The notes below the pieces were generated by a model, which searched no databases, was not told the DNA's origin, and worked only from the letters and a program-made list of their open reading frames with translations. From Spongilla lacustris (taxonomy: Eukaryota; Porifera; Demospongiae; Spongillida; Spongillidae), in the NCBI GenBank assembly GCA_949361645.1, contig OX442417.1, forward strand, positions 12,771,150 through 12,835,149: a stretch of 64,000 bases of DNA, in the 5' to 3' direction. Both the position numbers and the translations under genes were made by a program. Position 1 is the first letter of the stretch, and each line of letters starts with the position of its first letter. Shown here one piece after another: positions 52,701 through 62,061 of this stretch.

Positions 52701-55700
52701 TGTCGCAATCCTCGTTGCGACTCGTTCCCAGATTTTTCGGACAAACAAAGGGTTTTGTGAAGTTGTCTTAGCTTTGAAGTGACTTACAGTTACAGAAAGC
52801 TGTTCTTTTGTTGAGGTAAATCCGTTATAAGTCTTAAAGATAACGTTAACGTATGGGTCTTAGCTTCTACGTGCTTGTTTTGCCTTGCTACGCTACTTTG
52901 GTTAGGCTCCTGGACACACCGATGAGCAGAGGTTTGTTTTGAAAGGTGTTTCCAACGCTTAATGGTATGATACAACTCGTATGTTAGTTTTTATTGGAAA
53001 GGATGTTTCTTACAGAAAGGTCAAACGATTTTAATCGAACGATGCGCATGTTCTCTTTGTCAGGCCTCTGCAAATATGGTAATAGTTATGGCCTTATTTA
53101 ACGTTCCACAGTATACCAGGATGGTTTCTCTAACTCGAGATTATATTTACATGATGACTGAACCTGTATTTATTTCTATACATTACTTTGAACTGAGGTT
53201 TATTAATTATTGGTTCATTGCTCATTTTGAATTAGCGATGCCAAAAAAAGCGAAGAATGGTTTATACATAACAAAAAACGTCACGGCACCCCAGACAAGT
53301 CCCAGTCTTCTGATGCACTACAACAGTCACATCGTCGTGTACATGTACTGACTCATTAATAATTCATGAGCAACTTGGATGGCGACATGAATTTATTGTG
53401 GTTTCCAGTCCATGTAATAATTAAGTGTCCTTGGCAAAATACACTCTGAATATTTAATAAGCGGTCCGGAAAGGGGGAGGGGGGGGAGGGGGGGGGCCTG
53501 GTGCCCCTCTGAATCCGCCCCTGATGCCAGCTCGTATCTCATTCTGTTCATAACGCCGCCTCTTACACCTCAATACAATTCTTCTCATGTCGCCACCTCT
53601 TAAGAATGCAAAGAAGCTCGGTTCGACTCCAGATTTGCTCTGTACTTGTCACGAGCAGACGCCCACCTTTGTTCAGCATCGGCATTGTACCGAACTCGGG
53701 AGTACTCTAGTTTGAAGGGTTTACCACTTGTCGTTTAGCTTTCCTCTTCCCGTGCGGTGAAGGCAGGGTGACAACGCCAGCCAAAAGTGCAGGGCGAACG
53801 ATTAATGGTACTATAAATTATAGGTATGGGTATTGTCATTGAACGCTTGCATGTGTTCAGTTGGCACTCGGACGTAGTTATTTCTTTATATATATCTGAC
53901 ATCAAGGGGCAGTCGGTAGATAAATTCTGCATCTAATGTGTATCTCGAGTTAACCATAAAGGCGAAGTCTGTGCACAGTACGACTTTTTTGTTGTCTTAA
54001 AGCAAATGTTCTGGCGATTTGAACAATACGAAAACATGATCAGATTTGCCTTGTGATTCGATAGCAACAAACTATCCATCCATTATTTTTCTCGGTACGC
54101 GACTAACGCGAGTTATACGCAGGTCGCGTTTTTAATAACTTCATGTTACAGCACAAATCGTATATGACTCTCATCTTTTTTATTTCAGCTTGTACATCTC
54201 GCTTTCAGTGCTTAAATGGCATGTGTATTTCAAATTCAAGTCAATGCAATGGTCTTAATGACTGTCATGATGGAACTGATGAGACTGGATGTGGTAAGGA
54301 CCAAGTTATGTAGAATACTGCCATGTGCAAACATTGTTGCAATAATCACTAGACCAATCCATCATTTTATTCAACGTTTCCCACGGGCCATGTGTATTTG
54401 CCATATTGCAAAGTGTAGCACTTATATGTGCTTCATTATAATGACCTGAGAGCTAGTGTTAAGTTACTCAGTTTTGTGAGGATATTAAATCGTTTTTGTA
54501 GTGTGGTGATTTTACAATATTATAATTATACAGCATTATGAATAGTAAATTCATTTCACTGATACAGTAGATAGAGGTAAGGTATTAAAAGACCAAGTTC
54601 CAATTTCAAAATTCCGTGCTGTAGACATGTAAAATCCAGGTGAAAATTTCCTGAATGGACTTTATTTTGAGTCTTCATCAAAGCGCAGGCCAAAGTAACA
54701 TAGTAACATAGCAGCAAAACCAATGCCCTAATCATAGTCAGAGCAATGCTGTGTCCAAAAGTAAGATGGATGTATTGATTTGCATATTAAAATAAAAGTA
54801 AGTCAACAATTGGCAATCAACTTAACATGTGCATCTTATTCCAGGCTCTTGCAATTCAACTCAATTCAAGTGTCAAAATGGAAGGTGTATAAATAATGTG
54901 AATGTATGTGACTATTTGGATGACTGTGGAGACAACAGTGATGAATTTGGATGTGGTGAGTAAAATTCTGATACTGGTGTAGTGGGGAGGAAAATTGTTA
55001 TTAATAGCAAGCAGTACATACCTGCAATAAAAGATTGGCTGCACTATCATGCCACATCTAAACCTGAGAACTTAACTTTTTCTCTGATTCACCCTCATGT
55101 TAGGGCCTTTCTGGATGGTTGCTGCTCATATCAGTTGTTAAAATGATTTTAGCACAGTTGTGTATGTTTAGCTGTATATAGTAAATTGTGAATGTGCTTG
55201 CATAATGCTTTGCTGTGCACAATATCTTATACAGGATACTGCAATTCTAACCAGTATCGCTGTGACGTTTTTGATATATGCATTGACTCCACTTTGGCCT
55301 GCAATGGAAGATTGGACTGCTTTTTAACATCGTCAGATGAACAAGACTGTGGTATGCATATGTACATGTATAACTGCACTAATTGGTCTCAAATTTCGTT
55401 TTCAATTTAATTTTTACCATTCGTGTAGCCTGCTCAAATTTTCGTTGTGGAAACAGCCTATGTGTGTCAAACTCAAGCAGATGCAATGGATTGGATGAAT
55501 GTGGAGATGGAAGTGATGAGAATGGCTGTGGTAAGGACTTGAACAATCCAGAGTAGCCTTTTATATACACAATGTACTTGATTTCAGGAACATGCCTCCA
55601 AGACCAGTTTCGGTGCCAGGATGGGAAATGCATCAATTCCACTGCTGTCTGTGACTATTACAATGATTGTCCAGATTTCAGCGATGAGTTTGGATGTGGT

Positions 55701-58700
55701 AAGTTAGGAATTACGTTTGTTTTCTACATTAATTATATTGTAATGGCTATCTAAATACTGATGTAGACATCTAAATTAATTCCTTGCAAAACTTAATCAC
55801 AACGATTTCATTCAAATCAATAATGTTAAAATGTTAATACCATTAGGGTCCATTTTGTGATTAAATTTTATTTTTTGAGTTTCATAATGCACTTAATGTT
55901 GGAGGGGTTTTGAGACAGTGACAGAGTTCTTTCTGATTGGCTTAGTCTTCAGTTGTTAGTGGTTAGGATTAAGGGTTAGGGTTAGGGTTGGGGTTAGTTC
56001 CAATAATACATTATTAGTTAAATACAAAGAATAATTGTACATTTGTCAATACAAGTAATGTCTGTTGGGGATGTATTAATGATTATCTTTGTAGATATTG
56101 TATTTTGCATCACAATTATAATGCACTGATATATTTTATCTTCTTTAGTACTTTAAAGAACAAAATAACACTGCTGTATTCCTTGAATTTTGCACAGACC
56201 TTTGTCAGACCTCCCAGTATCGTTGTGACTACTTTGAATGCATTGACACATCACAGGTTTGTGATGGAATAAGGGACTGCCCATATAGCAATGATGAGCA
56301 AGGATGTGGTATGGATATGAATATCATGCATTGTAATGTCATTGTGATATGAATTTCTGCTGCCTTGTCACTCGTATGGTGTATTTAATCTGACCAAGAA
56401 CATGTTATTCATGTGCGCATGCATTGCCACTACAGTAAGAATAATTATAATATGTGTACTTTTTACTTAGCATTTGTGCCATTGCTTTATCATTCAAGTC
56501 ACAAAGTACCACTACCTTTTTCCTAGCCTGCCCAAATTATACATGTGCAAATCGCCTGTGTGTGTCAAACTCAAGCAGATGCAATGGACTGGATGAATGT
56601 GGAGATGGAAGTGATGAGGATGGCTGTGGTAAGAGTGTTTGGGAAGATTTATATTGCCTGTTAAGCTCCTACAGTACATTGAATGCACAGACACAGAAGG
56701 GCCTAAGCTGATTTAAAATTGTGTGGGCAAAATGTTATACCCATCTAGAAAGGTTTCAAATGGATTTAGACATTTTTTTGCCATACCCATTATAGGAAGT
56801 CTACATGATACTATTCTGTTTTTTATTATTATTATTTCTATGAATTGAATATACACATTGGCTGAAAATAAACTAAGGTGTGCTATGTTCTTATTGCAAG
56901 TATCTATTTAGGACTCTGCAATGCAGACCAATTTCTATGCAGAAATCACTACTGTATCAATGCAACCAATGTCTGTGATTATTACAACGACTGTGGAGAC
57001 AGCAGTGATGAGTTTGGATGTGGTAAGTAGTACCAAATTTATGTGCATCCAATCAGAGAGCACAATGACTTTATGCACATGGAAGATAAAGATATCATTT
57101 GTGCCTACAATGCACAGATCATATCATAAAAAGCTCATGTTCACCACTCAAACTAAATGGCATTAACAGCTACAATGTAATTTGCATATAATGTATCATA
57201 AGTGTTCATTACCCATCCTTTTATCCACTTTATAATTATTAGTAGTTACTTATTATTATTGGTTACTTTGGAGCATGCAATTGCAAGGGTTTTACTCATT
57301 CCTGAGCCTCAAGAAAAAAAAAGCATCGTCAAATAACCTTTGCTTCATAATATAGTTTGCTGTTTCATTTTTTAATCTTGCTCATTTTTGTCCTGAAGGT
57401 TCAGAATAATATCAATAATTCTTTAATGTTTGAATTGGATTTTGTTCACAGGCTACTGCCTCCCTAACCAATTTCGCTGCTACTACTTTCAATGCATCAA
57501 TTCCAGTTTGGCATGCAATGGAGTAGATGACTGTACCTATTTCCCTTCTGATGAATATGATTGCTGTAAGTCACAGAATTAAATGGATTACAGAGTGAAT
57601 GGTTATGTATGAGATGTACATATTTGCAATACAGTACAAAAATATGGTGTAATCCTAAACTGCCATCAGAACAATCGTAATCAAAGTAATTCAACTCTGA
57701 CTAGATTAAACAATTATGTGAACATGACATTCTCTGCATGAATGTCAACATCTTCTGTTATCGAAGACCTGCCTGCTTAATAGAAATCAGTGAAATTCCT
57801 CTGAATGTTTGTGTTTCGAGTTGCAATGTGGCCATATTATATTTTTAACATGAATTCACCATTTAATTATTCATGAGTTACCCAATGAAAATACATGTAC
57901 TTACACCCAGGAAAATAGCACTTGCATCATTTTAAAAATCAAATGGCACCAATTATGCATTCCATAGGTAGTCTGCTATAGGCATGAACAGTATTATGCA
58001 TTGAATTCTATTTACAGTCTGCTCTACCTATCTCTGCCCAAATCAAAACTGCATTCCATCATCGAGCTATTGTAACTCTACCAATGAATGCGGAGATGGA
58101 AGTGATGAGGTTGGATGTGGTACGTAGCTGTTTTAGATTTAGATTCATGTGCATTAGTGCTTAACATGTATTAACATCATTATTGTTTGTGGAAAATTTG
58201 TGTAATCATGTAAAAAATTACATACGTGTATGTTCAGATCAGTCTGCTCTATTTCAACTTATTTTGATTCAATATTAGGATCATGCAGTTTCAGCCAATT
58301 CCGATGCAGGAATGGTCAGTGTATTAACTCCACCAAAGTGTGTGACCATACATTGGACTGCAATGACTATAGTGATGAATTTGGATGTGGTAAGATGAGT
58401 GTTTTGTTTTTGTGCAATAAGCTACATTGTACTTCACAATGTAATAAAAGAACCACTCAGTTTCTGGCTCAATTTATCAATTTTTTTACATGCATACACA
58501 TGTACATAGCCATGAAGGAAGAATAAATTTAGTCCTAGTGCAATAACAATTTTTTGTTTGAGTAATTTCCGAACATGTAAAGTGCAATACTTCTGCTGTT
58601 TTTACTCATACCACTTAGTTCAAAGGTGTACGCATGTATTTGTAATCTATGCTTGGATTACATTTTCAGGCACTTGCTCCTCATCTCAATTTGAATGTCC

Positions 58701-61073
58701 ACTGTTTGGCACTGATGCCTGCATCCCATCTTCAAATGTATGCAATGGAGTAAGAGATTGCGAGTACACTGGCTTTGATGAAACTATATGTGGTAAGTTA
58801 ATTATACCATAAACAATTTTTTTACATTGTTAATAATTATTTTAGTATTTAATAAATATGTAAGAACAGAATTAGTCAAGTGAACTAAATTACCTCTCTG
58901 TGGAAATGTTCCTGCAAACTTCTAATATATCTTCATCCTCATCTCCACGTACCACACCTTCTGGTGCTACAACTTCAGGTGCTACACCTTCAGGTGCTAC
59001 ACCATCAGGTGCTACATCATCAGGTGCTACATCTTCAGGTGCTACACCATCAGGTGCTACAACATCAGGTGTTACAACATCAGGTGCTACATCTTCTGGT
59101 GCCACATCTTCAGGTGCTACATCTTCAGGTGCTACACCATCAGGTGCTACATCTTCTGGTGCTACATCTTCAGGCGCTACATCTTCAGGTGCTACAACAT
59201 CAGGTGCTACAACATCAGGTGCTACGACATCAGGTGCTATATCTTCTGGTGCTACACCTTCAGGTGCTACACCATCAGGTACTACAACATCAGGTGCTAC
59301 ATCTTCTGGTGCTACATCTTCAGGTGCTACATCATCAGGTGCTACTTCTACAGGTGCTACACCATCAGGTGCTACAACATCAGGTGCTACATCTTCTGGT
59401 GCTACATCTTCAGGTGCTACATCATCAGGTACTACTTCTACAGGTGCTACACCATCAGGTGCTACAACATCAGGTGCTACGACATCTGGTGCTATATCTT
59501 CTGGTGCTACACCTTCGGGTGCTACACCATCAGGTACTACAACATCAGGTGCTACATCTTCTGGTGCTACATCACCAGGTGCTTCACCATCAGGTGCTAC
59601 ATCTTCTGGTGCTACATCATCAGGTGCTACATCTGCAAGTGGTAATACCTACAGACTGGTTCAAGTGAAGCTCAATGGCGTTAACAACTGCACAGATTGG
59701 AAGGTACACTTGTGTTTTTATATCAATATAAGCTTTGCATACACTTTTTTCCTAGCTGTCAGATACTAATGTTGCTATTTCTCAACAAGTCACTCAGAGT
59801 GTCAATGCATACTGCTCGTGTGGCTTCACAGTCCAGAATACTGTAATATATTGTTCAGATGCAATATCAATTACACTACGAGGAAGTGTTGATAATAATC
59901 TGGTCACATACTTGCAAGGTTGGATTACAAAAACCACAGTGGTTAATGTTCTAGGTGTATCACTAGCAGTAGACCAGAGCTGCCCTATTCAAATAACCTC
60001 TGTCGATGCAATTGGTTGCCCAACCACCACCTCGGCCACAACCGCTAACACAAATCCAGCAAATCAGGCACAACTTGCAAGCTCCGTTGGAACAGCTGCT
60101 GGAGCCACAGTGGGAGCCATTGTTGGAGCACTGTGCATCACAGCTATCATCATAGTGCTCATATTTGCCTTGCTGAAGAGGAAAACTTATGTACCTCCAC
60201 CATCTGTTCGCTTTGAAAACAAGTTAGCAGATGCATGAATATCTCACTTTTATGGGTAACTATTGGTTTTCGTGTTATACTATATATTGCAGAACACAGA
60301 TAGCAAGATTTTAGATCCATAAAACCGAAGGTCTAGCCTGCCTGCATACAATGTAGTAGAATTACAGGGAGAGGTATAGATAATAAAGATATTATACGTT
60401 TATGCATTCTCATGACATGATTTGTGGTTCAAATCTCTCAGAACATTTCAAGTTGTCTGTGAAAGATAGATCTTGTATACAGCCTGTACCTTCTCAGAAA
60501 ATCAGTGGATAAATGAAGCAATCCTCTGTATATTTACTTTTTTGGTGCATACATGGAGTTATCAATTTGCTTATAGTGCTAAGCACATAGTTATCTATTG
60601 GAATTTATCTTACCATTACCCATATGTATCAGTTATTGAGTTTTCCTTAGACTAATAAAGGGAATCTTTTATTGCAATGCCTGCCTTTTGAATATACACT
60701 TGTATATGTCAATCAAAATGTCATTCCTTCACACAAGCGCAACTTATGCACACACGCACACACACGGAAAACAAATGTTTTTTTTAGAGAGAGAAAAGTT
60801 AAAAAGCTACTCATAACTGATGACAATAAATATATTCACTGGGAATTTTGATAACTTTATCTAAAATCAAAATCACAAATTTTCTTTGTGTTTGTAAATG
60901 TTGAAAAATGAATGTATATCACCATTCTTACTCACAGGTCTGCTTTCTCTGATGAAGGTATCCAACTTAATAGCATATCAAGCAATCCTTCATATGTCAC
61001 TACCTCTTACACACCTGCTGACCCAGCAGACACATATGCTGATGTTAGGACTTCTCCTCCAACAAACACGTGA
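40669..61073 (+). CDS. LDLa-repeat receptor, gene 2 (20 LDLa modules, SGAT stalk, NPxY tail)
   Basis: Type I membrane protein of about 1190 residues. Exons: 40669-40720, 41866-41964, 42466-42585, 43193-43297, 43475-43585, 43710-43820, 44477-44578, 46458-46568, 46763-46876, 54189-54293, 54845-54955, 55235-55351, 55429-55530, 55588-55698, 56198-56308, 56527-56628, 56912-57022, 57452-57565, 58018-58119, 58279-58389, 58670-58792, about 58979-59703, 59756-60222 and 60938-61073. It has a signal peptide, 20 phase 1-1 LDLa exons in the same A-B-C order as gene 1, a Ser/Thr-rich repeat stalk, the shared membrane-proximal domain, one helix and a tail with NPSY. It is tandem and in the same orientation as gene 1. 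The stalk is absent from gene 1. Intron 2 begins GC instead of GT, and intron 9 carries a transposon. The stalk exon start is not certain because many repeat units offer acceptors. Confidence 0.9.
40776..40828. repeat. poly-G tract in gene 2 intron 1
   Basis: About 50 nearly pure G, 55 bases inside the first intron. It may form quadruplexes or be an assembly trouble spot. Confidence 0.85.
41024..41276. repeat. GCGTGCGTT...GAAGCCGCTGGGCTTAG repeats, four copies
   Basis: Four copies of a block of about 50-60 bases with CAAGCGAAGCCGCTGGGCTT, arranged as two larger units of about 125 bases (TTCATGTTGxTTAGCGTGCG versus TAGxTTAGT). In gene 2 intron 1; non-coding. Confidence 0.75.
41344..41540. repeat. 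G-rich minisatellite (GGAGGGGTGGAGGGGG)
   Basis: Short GA-interrupted G-runs in tandem within gene 2 intron 1. Gly/Arg-rich frames here are artefacts. Confidence 0.9.
41866..43297 (+). CDS. gene 2 exons 2-4, LDLa cassette 1 (A-B-C)
   Basis: Exon 2 (A, only 99 bases): [20 protein letters not shown] and [11 protein letters not shown], with a shortened Cys1-Cys2 loop. It ends at a GCAAGT donor. Exon 3 (B, 120 bases): [18 protein letters not shown] and [11 protein letters not shown]. Exon 4 (C): [17 protein letters not shown] and [11 protein letters not shown]. Exons 3 and 4 match gene 1 exons 3 and 4 closely (NSDENGC, NxTR/NSSR, DEVGC). Confidence 0.9.
43475..44578 (+). CDS. gene 2 exons 5-7, LDLa cassette 2 (A-B-C)
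   Basis: Exon 5 (A): [20 protein letters not shown] and [11 protein letters not shown]. Exon 6 (B): [19 protein letters not shown], then [10 protein letters not shown] without the canonical Asp. Exon 7 (C): [18 protein letters not shown] and [14 protein letters not shown]-rich microsatellite lies just inside the exon 6 donor. Confidence 0.9.
43848..43973. repeat. TG/GAGT microsatellite in gene 2 intron 6
   Basis: (TG)n with GAGT interruptions, 28 bases after the exon 6 end. Confidence 0.9.
45031..45212. mobile_element. MITE (ACAAGTAAAT family), partial copy 3
   Basis: It keeps the left arm (CATTCTCTCTGAGAAAGTTG, GTGGTATATAG, AGAACAAGG) and the central CTATATTTAGCA / TGCTAAATATA hairpin, but the right arm is lost. 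In gene 2 intron 7. Confidence 0.7.
45634..46205. repeat. 40-bp satellite-like tandem array, about 14 copies
   Basis: The unit starts GTATCCTCCACTAGTCTACT and ends CTGCTCTATATGATT. The copies look identical, so the array is young or constantly homogenised. It lies in gene 2 intron 7, about 250 bases before exon 8. It has no unique spacers, so it is not CRISPR-like. Confidence 0.97.
46458..46876 (+). CDS. gene 2 exons 8-9, LDLa cassette 3, A and B modules
   Basis: Exon 8 (A): [20 protein letters not shown] and [11 protein letters not shown]. Exon 9 (B, 114 bases): [19 protein letters not shown], then [11 protein letters not shown] without the calcium Asp. These match gene 1 exons 8-9 (CDGYNDC; TQLLCDY). 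The C module of this cassette is 7.3 kb further on, past the transposon in intron 9. Confidence 0.9.
47198..47463. mobile_element. MITE (ACAAGTAAAT family), copy 4
   Basis: An older, diverged hairpin copy with inverted ATTCTCTCTGA / TCAGATAGAAT ends and inverted GGATCTGAATGCAATGGTGG / CCATTGTTTTCAAATCC blocks. In gene 2 intron 9. A poly-T run follows. Confidence 0.7.
47800..48270. repeat. left arm of long inverted repeat
   Basis: It matches the complement of about 52105-52590, including GACTAGGGG / CCCCTAGTC, TGTCATTAAGAGTTT, GAAGCCTGTCACGTGAC, TTGAGAACCGTGGCTACAAA, GATTGTCTCGTATTGCGTTG and ACGTTTGGGTCTT. The arms differ by scattered substitutions, so this is not an assembly mirror. Short frames found here are shared by both arms and show no motif. 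Confidence 0.8.
49110..49745. repeat. TG-rich minisatellite with GTAAGTTCATGGTATGGGTG units
   Basis: About ten imperfect units of 50-70 bases combining GTGTGAGTGTAAGTTCATGG, TATGGGTGTTACATGTATGT and GTCACGGTTGTGTGTG. Inside the intron 9 insertion. Confidence 0.85.
50702..50760. repeat. 16-bp tandem repeat CGGCGTGCGCATGCTC
   Basis: Nearly four copies. CpG-rich and self-complementary in its GCGCATGC core. Inside the intron 9 insertion. Confidence 0.92.
50814..50924. repeat. perfect palindrome with 55-bp arms
   Basis: Both arms are exact complements around a single T at 50869; the arms carry GGCGGTCCCTCTCTGCTAGC and GGACGGTAGTTGG. Such a cruciform is unstable in most hosts, which points to recent origin. 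Confidence 0.95.
52105..52590. repeat. right arm of long inverted repeat
   Basis: Complement of 47800-48270, with the same ordered blocks. Confidence 0.8.
52644..53432. mobile_element. inverted-repeat element of about 0.8 kb
   Basis: Perfect 32-bp inverted ends beginning AAGGACACTTAATTATTACA. No target duplication is obvious and no transposase frame was seen. It is nested near the right end of the intron 9 insertion. Confidence 0.65.
54189..55530 (+). CDS. gene 2 exons 10-13: C module of cassette 3 and LDLa cassette 4 (A-B-C)
   Basis: Exon 10 (C, 105 bases): [18 protein letters not shown] and [11 protein letters not shown]. Exon 11 (A): [20 protein letters not shown] and [11 protein letters not shown]. 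Exon 12 (B, 117 bases): [20 protein letters not shown], then [11 protein letters not shown]. Exon 13 (C): [18 protein letters not shown] and [11 protein letters not shown]. Exons 10 and 13 sit at the same places as gene 1 exons 10 and 13. Confidence 0.9.
55588..56628 (+). CDS. gene 2 exons 14-16, LDLa cassette 5 (A-B-C)
   Basis: Exon 14 (A): [20 protein letters not shown] and [11 protein letters not shown]. Exon 15 (B): [19 protein letters not shown], then [10 protein letters not shown] without the calcium Asp. Exon 16 (C): [18 protein letters not shown] and [11 protein letters not shown]. Unlike gene 1, cassettes 4 and 5 are well diverged from each other here. Intron 13 is only 57 bases. Confidence 0.9.
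55961..55998. repeat. interstitial telomere-type repeat (TTAGGG)
   Basis: Three to five TTAGGG units with one GTTGGGG variant, in gene 2 intron 14. It could mark a repaired break or be chance. Confidence 0.75.
56912..58119 (+). CDS. gene 2 exons 17-19, LDLa cassette 6 (A-B-C)
   Basis: Exon 17 (A): [20 protein letters not shown] and [11 protein letters not shown]. Exon 18 (B, 114 bases): [19 protein letters not shown], then [11 protein letters not shown]. Exon 19 (C): [17 protein letters not shown] and [11 protein letters not shown]. All three are near matches to gene 1 exons 17-19. Confidence 0.9.
58279..58792 (+). CDS. gene 2 exons 20-21, final LDLa pair (A-B)
   Basis: Exon 20 (A): [19 protein letters not shown] and [11 protein letters not shown]. 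Exon 21 (B-like, 123 bases): [20 protein letters not shown] and [12 protein letters not shown]. Exon 21 is nearly identical to gene 1 exon 21, and here the acceptor is a good TTTTCAG. Confidence 0.9.
58957..59634 (+). repeat. 12-bp coding minisatellite, about 57 units (Ser-Gly-Ala-Thr stalk)
   Basis: The unit TCAGGTGCTACA (with TCTGGT variants) codes S-G-A-T/T-S-G-A. Higher-order blocks also repeat: the segment with ATATCTTCTGGTGCTACACC recurs near 59238 and 59490. The product is a Ser/Thr-rich, mucin-like spacer, likely O-glycosylated, comparable in position to the O-linked sugar region of the vertebrate LDL receptor (analogy only). Confidence 0.92.
58979..59703 (+). CDS. gene 2 exon 22, SGAT stalk and start of membrane-proximal domain
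   Basis: The exon must start in phase 1. The first acceptor that fits is the TTCAG ending at 58978, and most later units (each TCAG before GTGC) also fit, so the true start may vary. Upstream in-frame sequence from 58882 has no acceptor in the right phase. The exon ends after [15 protein letters not shown] at donor GTACAC (59704), the same place as gene 1 exon 22, which is only 80 bases and lacks the repeat. Confidence 0.8.
59756..60222 (+). CDS. gene 2 exon 23, membrane-proximal domain and transmembrane helix
   Basis: Starts [20 protein letters not shown] and continues [46 protein letters not shown]. Then a small-residue spacer, a helix around [18 protein letters not shown], and the cytosolic [15 protein letters not shown]. 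The extracellular part is clearly homologous to gene 1 exon 23. Its Cys residues (CSC, one before SDA, SCP, GCP) are all conserved. It leaves in phase 2 at the GTTAGC donor. If unspliced, it stops at LADA (TGA ends 60238). Confidence 0.9.
60654..60659 (+). terminator. AATAAA polyadenylation signal, short-tail form of gene 2
   Basis: AATAAA lies 416 bases after the unspliced stop codon at 60238 and inside the predicted last intron. It would serve a transcript that keeps the intron and ends LADA. A second AATAAA at 61517-61522 could serve the long form. Confidence 0.4.
60938..61073 (+). CDS. gene 2 last exon, cytoplasmic tail with NPxY
   Basis: Joining AACAA at 60222 to the exon after TTACTCACAG keeps the frame and gives 44 residues. 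It starts [10 protein letters not shown], then [24 protein letters not shown], and ends RTSPPTNT before TGA. NPSY fits the NPxY endocytosis and PTB-binding motif known from LDL-receptor family tails, and YADV fits a YxxZ (bulky hydrophobic) sorting or SH2-type site. The exon is too short and in the wrong frame to appear as a long open frame. The donor (GTTAGC) is weak but is conserved in gene 1. Confidence 0.75.
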
Positions 61074-61526
61074 GCAAATGCATGTTAGGAGTATCACAAA
61101 TATGGGACTGTCTGCACAAATATTGGGTAGTAAGTAGTCCATGATGTGATCTTTATATATTTGACAGCCCATGCCGAATGTATATATGACACTGAAGTTT
61201 TATCATTTCAAGAAGTGTAGGTCCAGCATGTACAACCAATTCAAATTCATTGGCCACTGCACCCATGAGTTCAAACAAAACGTTCAGTTTTAGATAGTCC
61301 GATATAGGATAAGACAGTGCTGGAAACAAAAGTAGATGGATAGTTGTTTGATTTTGTACCGGCATAGTCTTCATGCACATCATTTTGGAACAAAAATTTC
61401 ATTAATCACAGATCCATATATGCATAAGGCACAGAATTAGTTGCAACACCTGGAAACTTATTGTATAACAATGAAAGAGGAAACATAAACAACAAAACGA
61501 CAGAACAAAATAATGAAATAAAAGTT

Positions 61527-61765
61527 TTAATCCAATTTTGGCAATTCTGCCGGTAGCCCAGCACCATCATCCATTCCAACACCACTTCTCCACTTGATGC
61601 GAGAACCACGCAAGCAAAGATTTGTTGCTCGAAGTATTGCAAAACTCAGCTTTGCACGCAGCCATCCTGTAGTTTGCCCCAGTGGTTTCTCCCATTTAAT
61701 GCTAATGCTTTGGGCTAAACTTTTTAGTAAGAAATTCGCCTCTCTACCCAGCATTCCATCAGTAG
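61527..61765 (-). pseudogene. reverse-transcriptase element, C-terminal fragment
   Basis: On the minus strand it reads DGMLGREANFLLKSLAQSIS, then LSFAILRATNLCLRGSRIKW and GMDDGAGLP. This is the usual C-terminus of an invertebrate RT-element protein (LRATNLCLRGSRxKW, DDGA). It continues the fragment at 62813-64000 but is separated from it by about 1.05 kb of inserted repeats. Confidence 0.7.
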
Positions 61766-62061
61766 ACAAGTAAATCAAAAACTTCTCTATTGAGAAAGTG
61801 ATTGGTGGGATGTAGGATTGGAGGTGCAAAAAGCAAGGAAACAAGGTACAGTATGTTAAAGTGAGGTTTGGTAGTAGACTACTACTAACAGTCCTGAATT
61901 TGCAAATGAAGAAGCCTATTTGCAAATGTAGGACTGTTATAGTTGTAGTCTCCTACCGAACCTCACTTTAACATACTGTACCTTGTTTCCTTGGTTTTTG
62001 CACCTCCAATCCTACATCCCACCAATCACTTTCTCAATAGAGAAGTTTTTGATTTACTTGT
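61766..62061. mobile_element. hairpin MITE (ACAAGTAAAT family), copy 5
   Basis: A 296-bp near-perfect hairpin: ACAAGTAAATCAAAAACTTC at the left end and its complement at the right, with inverted GTGATTGGTGGGATGTAGGA and AAGGTACAGTATGTTAAAGT inside. Because the arms are so similar it is probably the youngest copy. It interrupts the RT element. Confidence 0.88.

Larger units (their letters stand above)
47618..53523. mobile_element. hAT-like insertion of about 5.9 kb in gene 2 intron 9
   Basis: The left end CAGGGTCGGATCCAGG mirrors the right end (complement CAGGGGCGGATTCAG), and the 5-bp direct repeat ATGCC directly abuts both (47613-47617, 53524-53528). CAGGGGCGGAT ends are typical of hAT; a 5-bp duplication is found in the hAT5 branch (known), otherwise 8 bp is usual. 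Inside lie a long inverted repeat (about 47800-48270 versus 52105-52590), a TG-rich minisatellite, a perfect 55-bp-arm palindrome and a further inverted-repeat element near the right end. No transposase could be recognised, so it is non-autonomous or a composite of nested elements. Confidence 0.65.

Noticed and set aside
58900..58978. Use of the open frame upstream of the SGAT repeat ([12 protein letters not shown]...) as coding
   Set aside because: No AG acceptor upstream gives the phase needed after exon 21; those at 58845, 58869, 58875 and 58880 are out of phase and the one at 58864 meets a stop.
58964..59668. Leu/His/Val-rich frame overlapping the SGAT repeat
   Set aside because: Alternative frame of the same 12-bp repeat; does not join the LDLa exons or the membrane-proximal domain in phase.
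60898..61137. 79-codon frame over the tail exon
   Set aside because: Different frame from the one set by the donor phase; the in-phase reading gives the NPxY tail instead.
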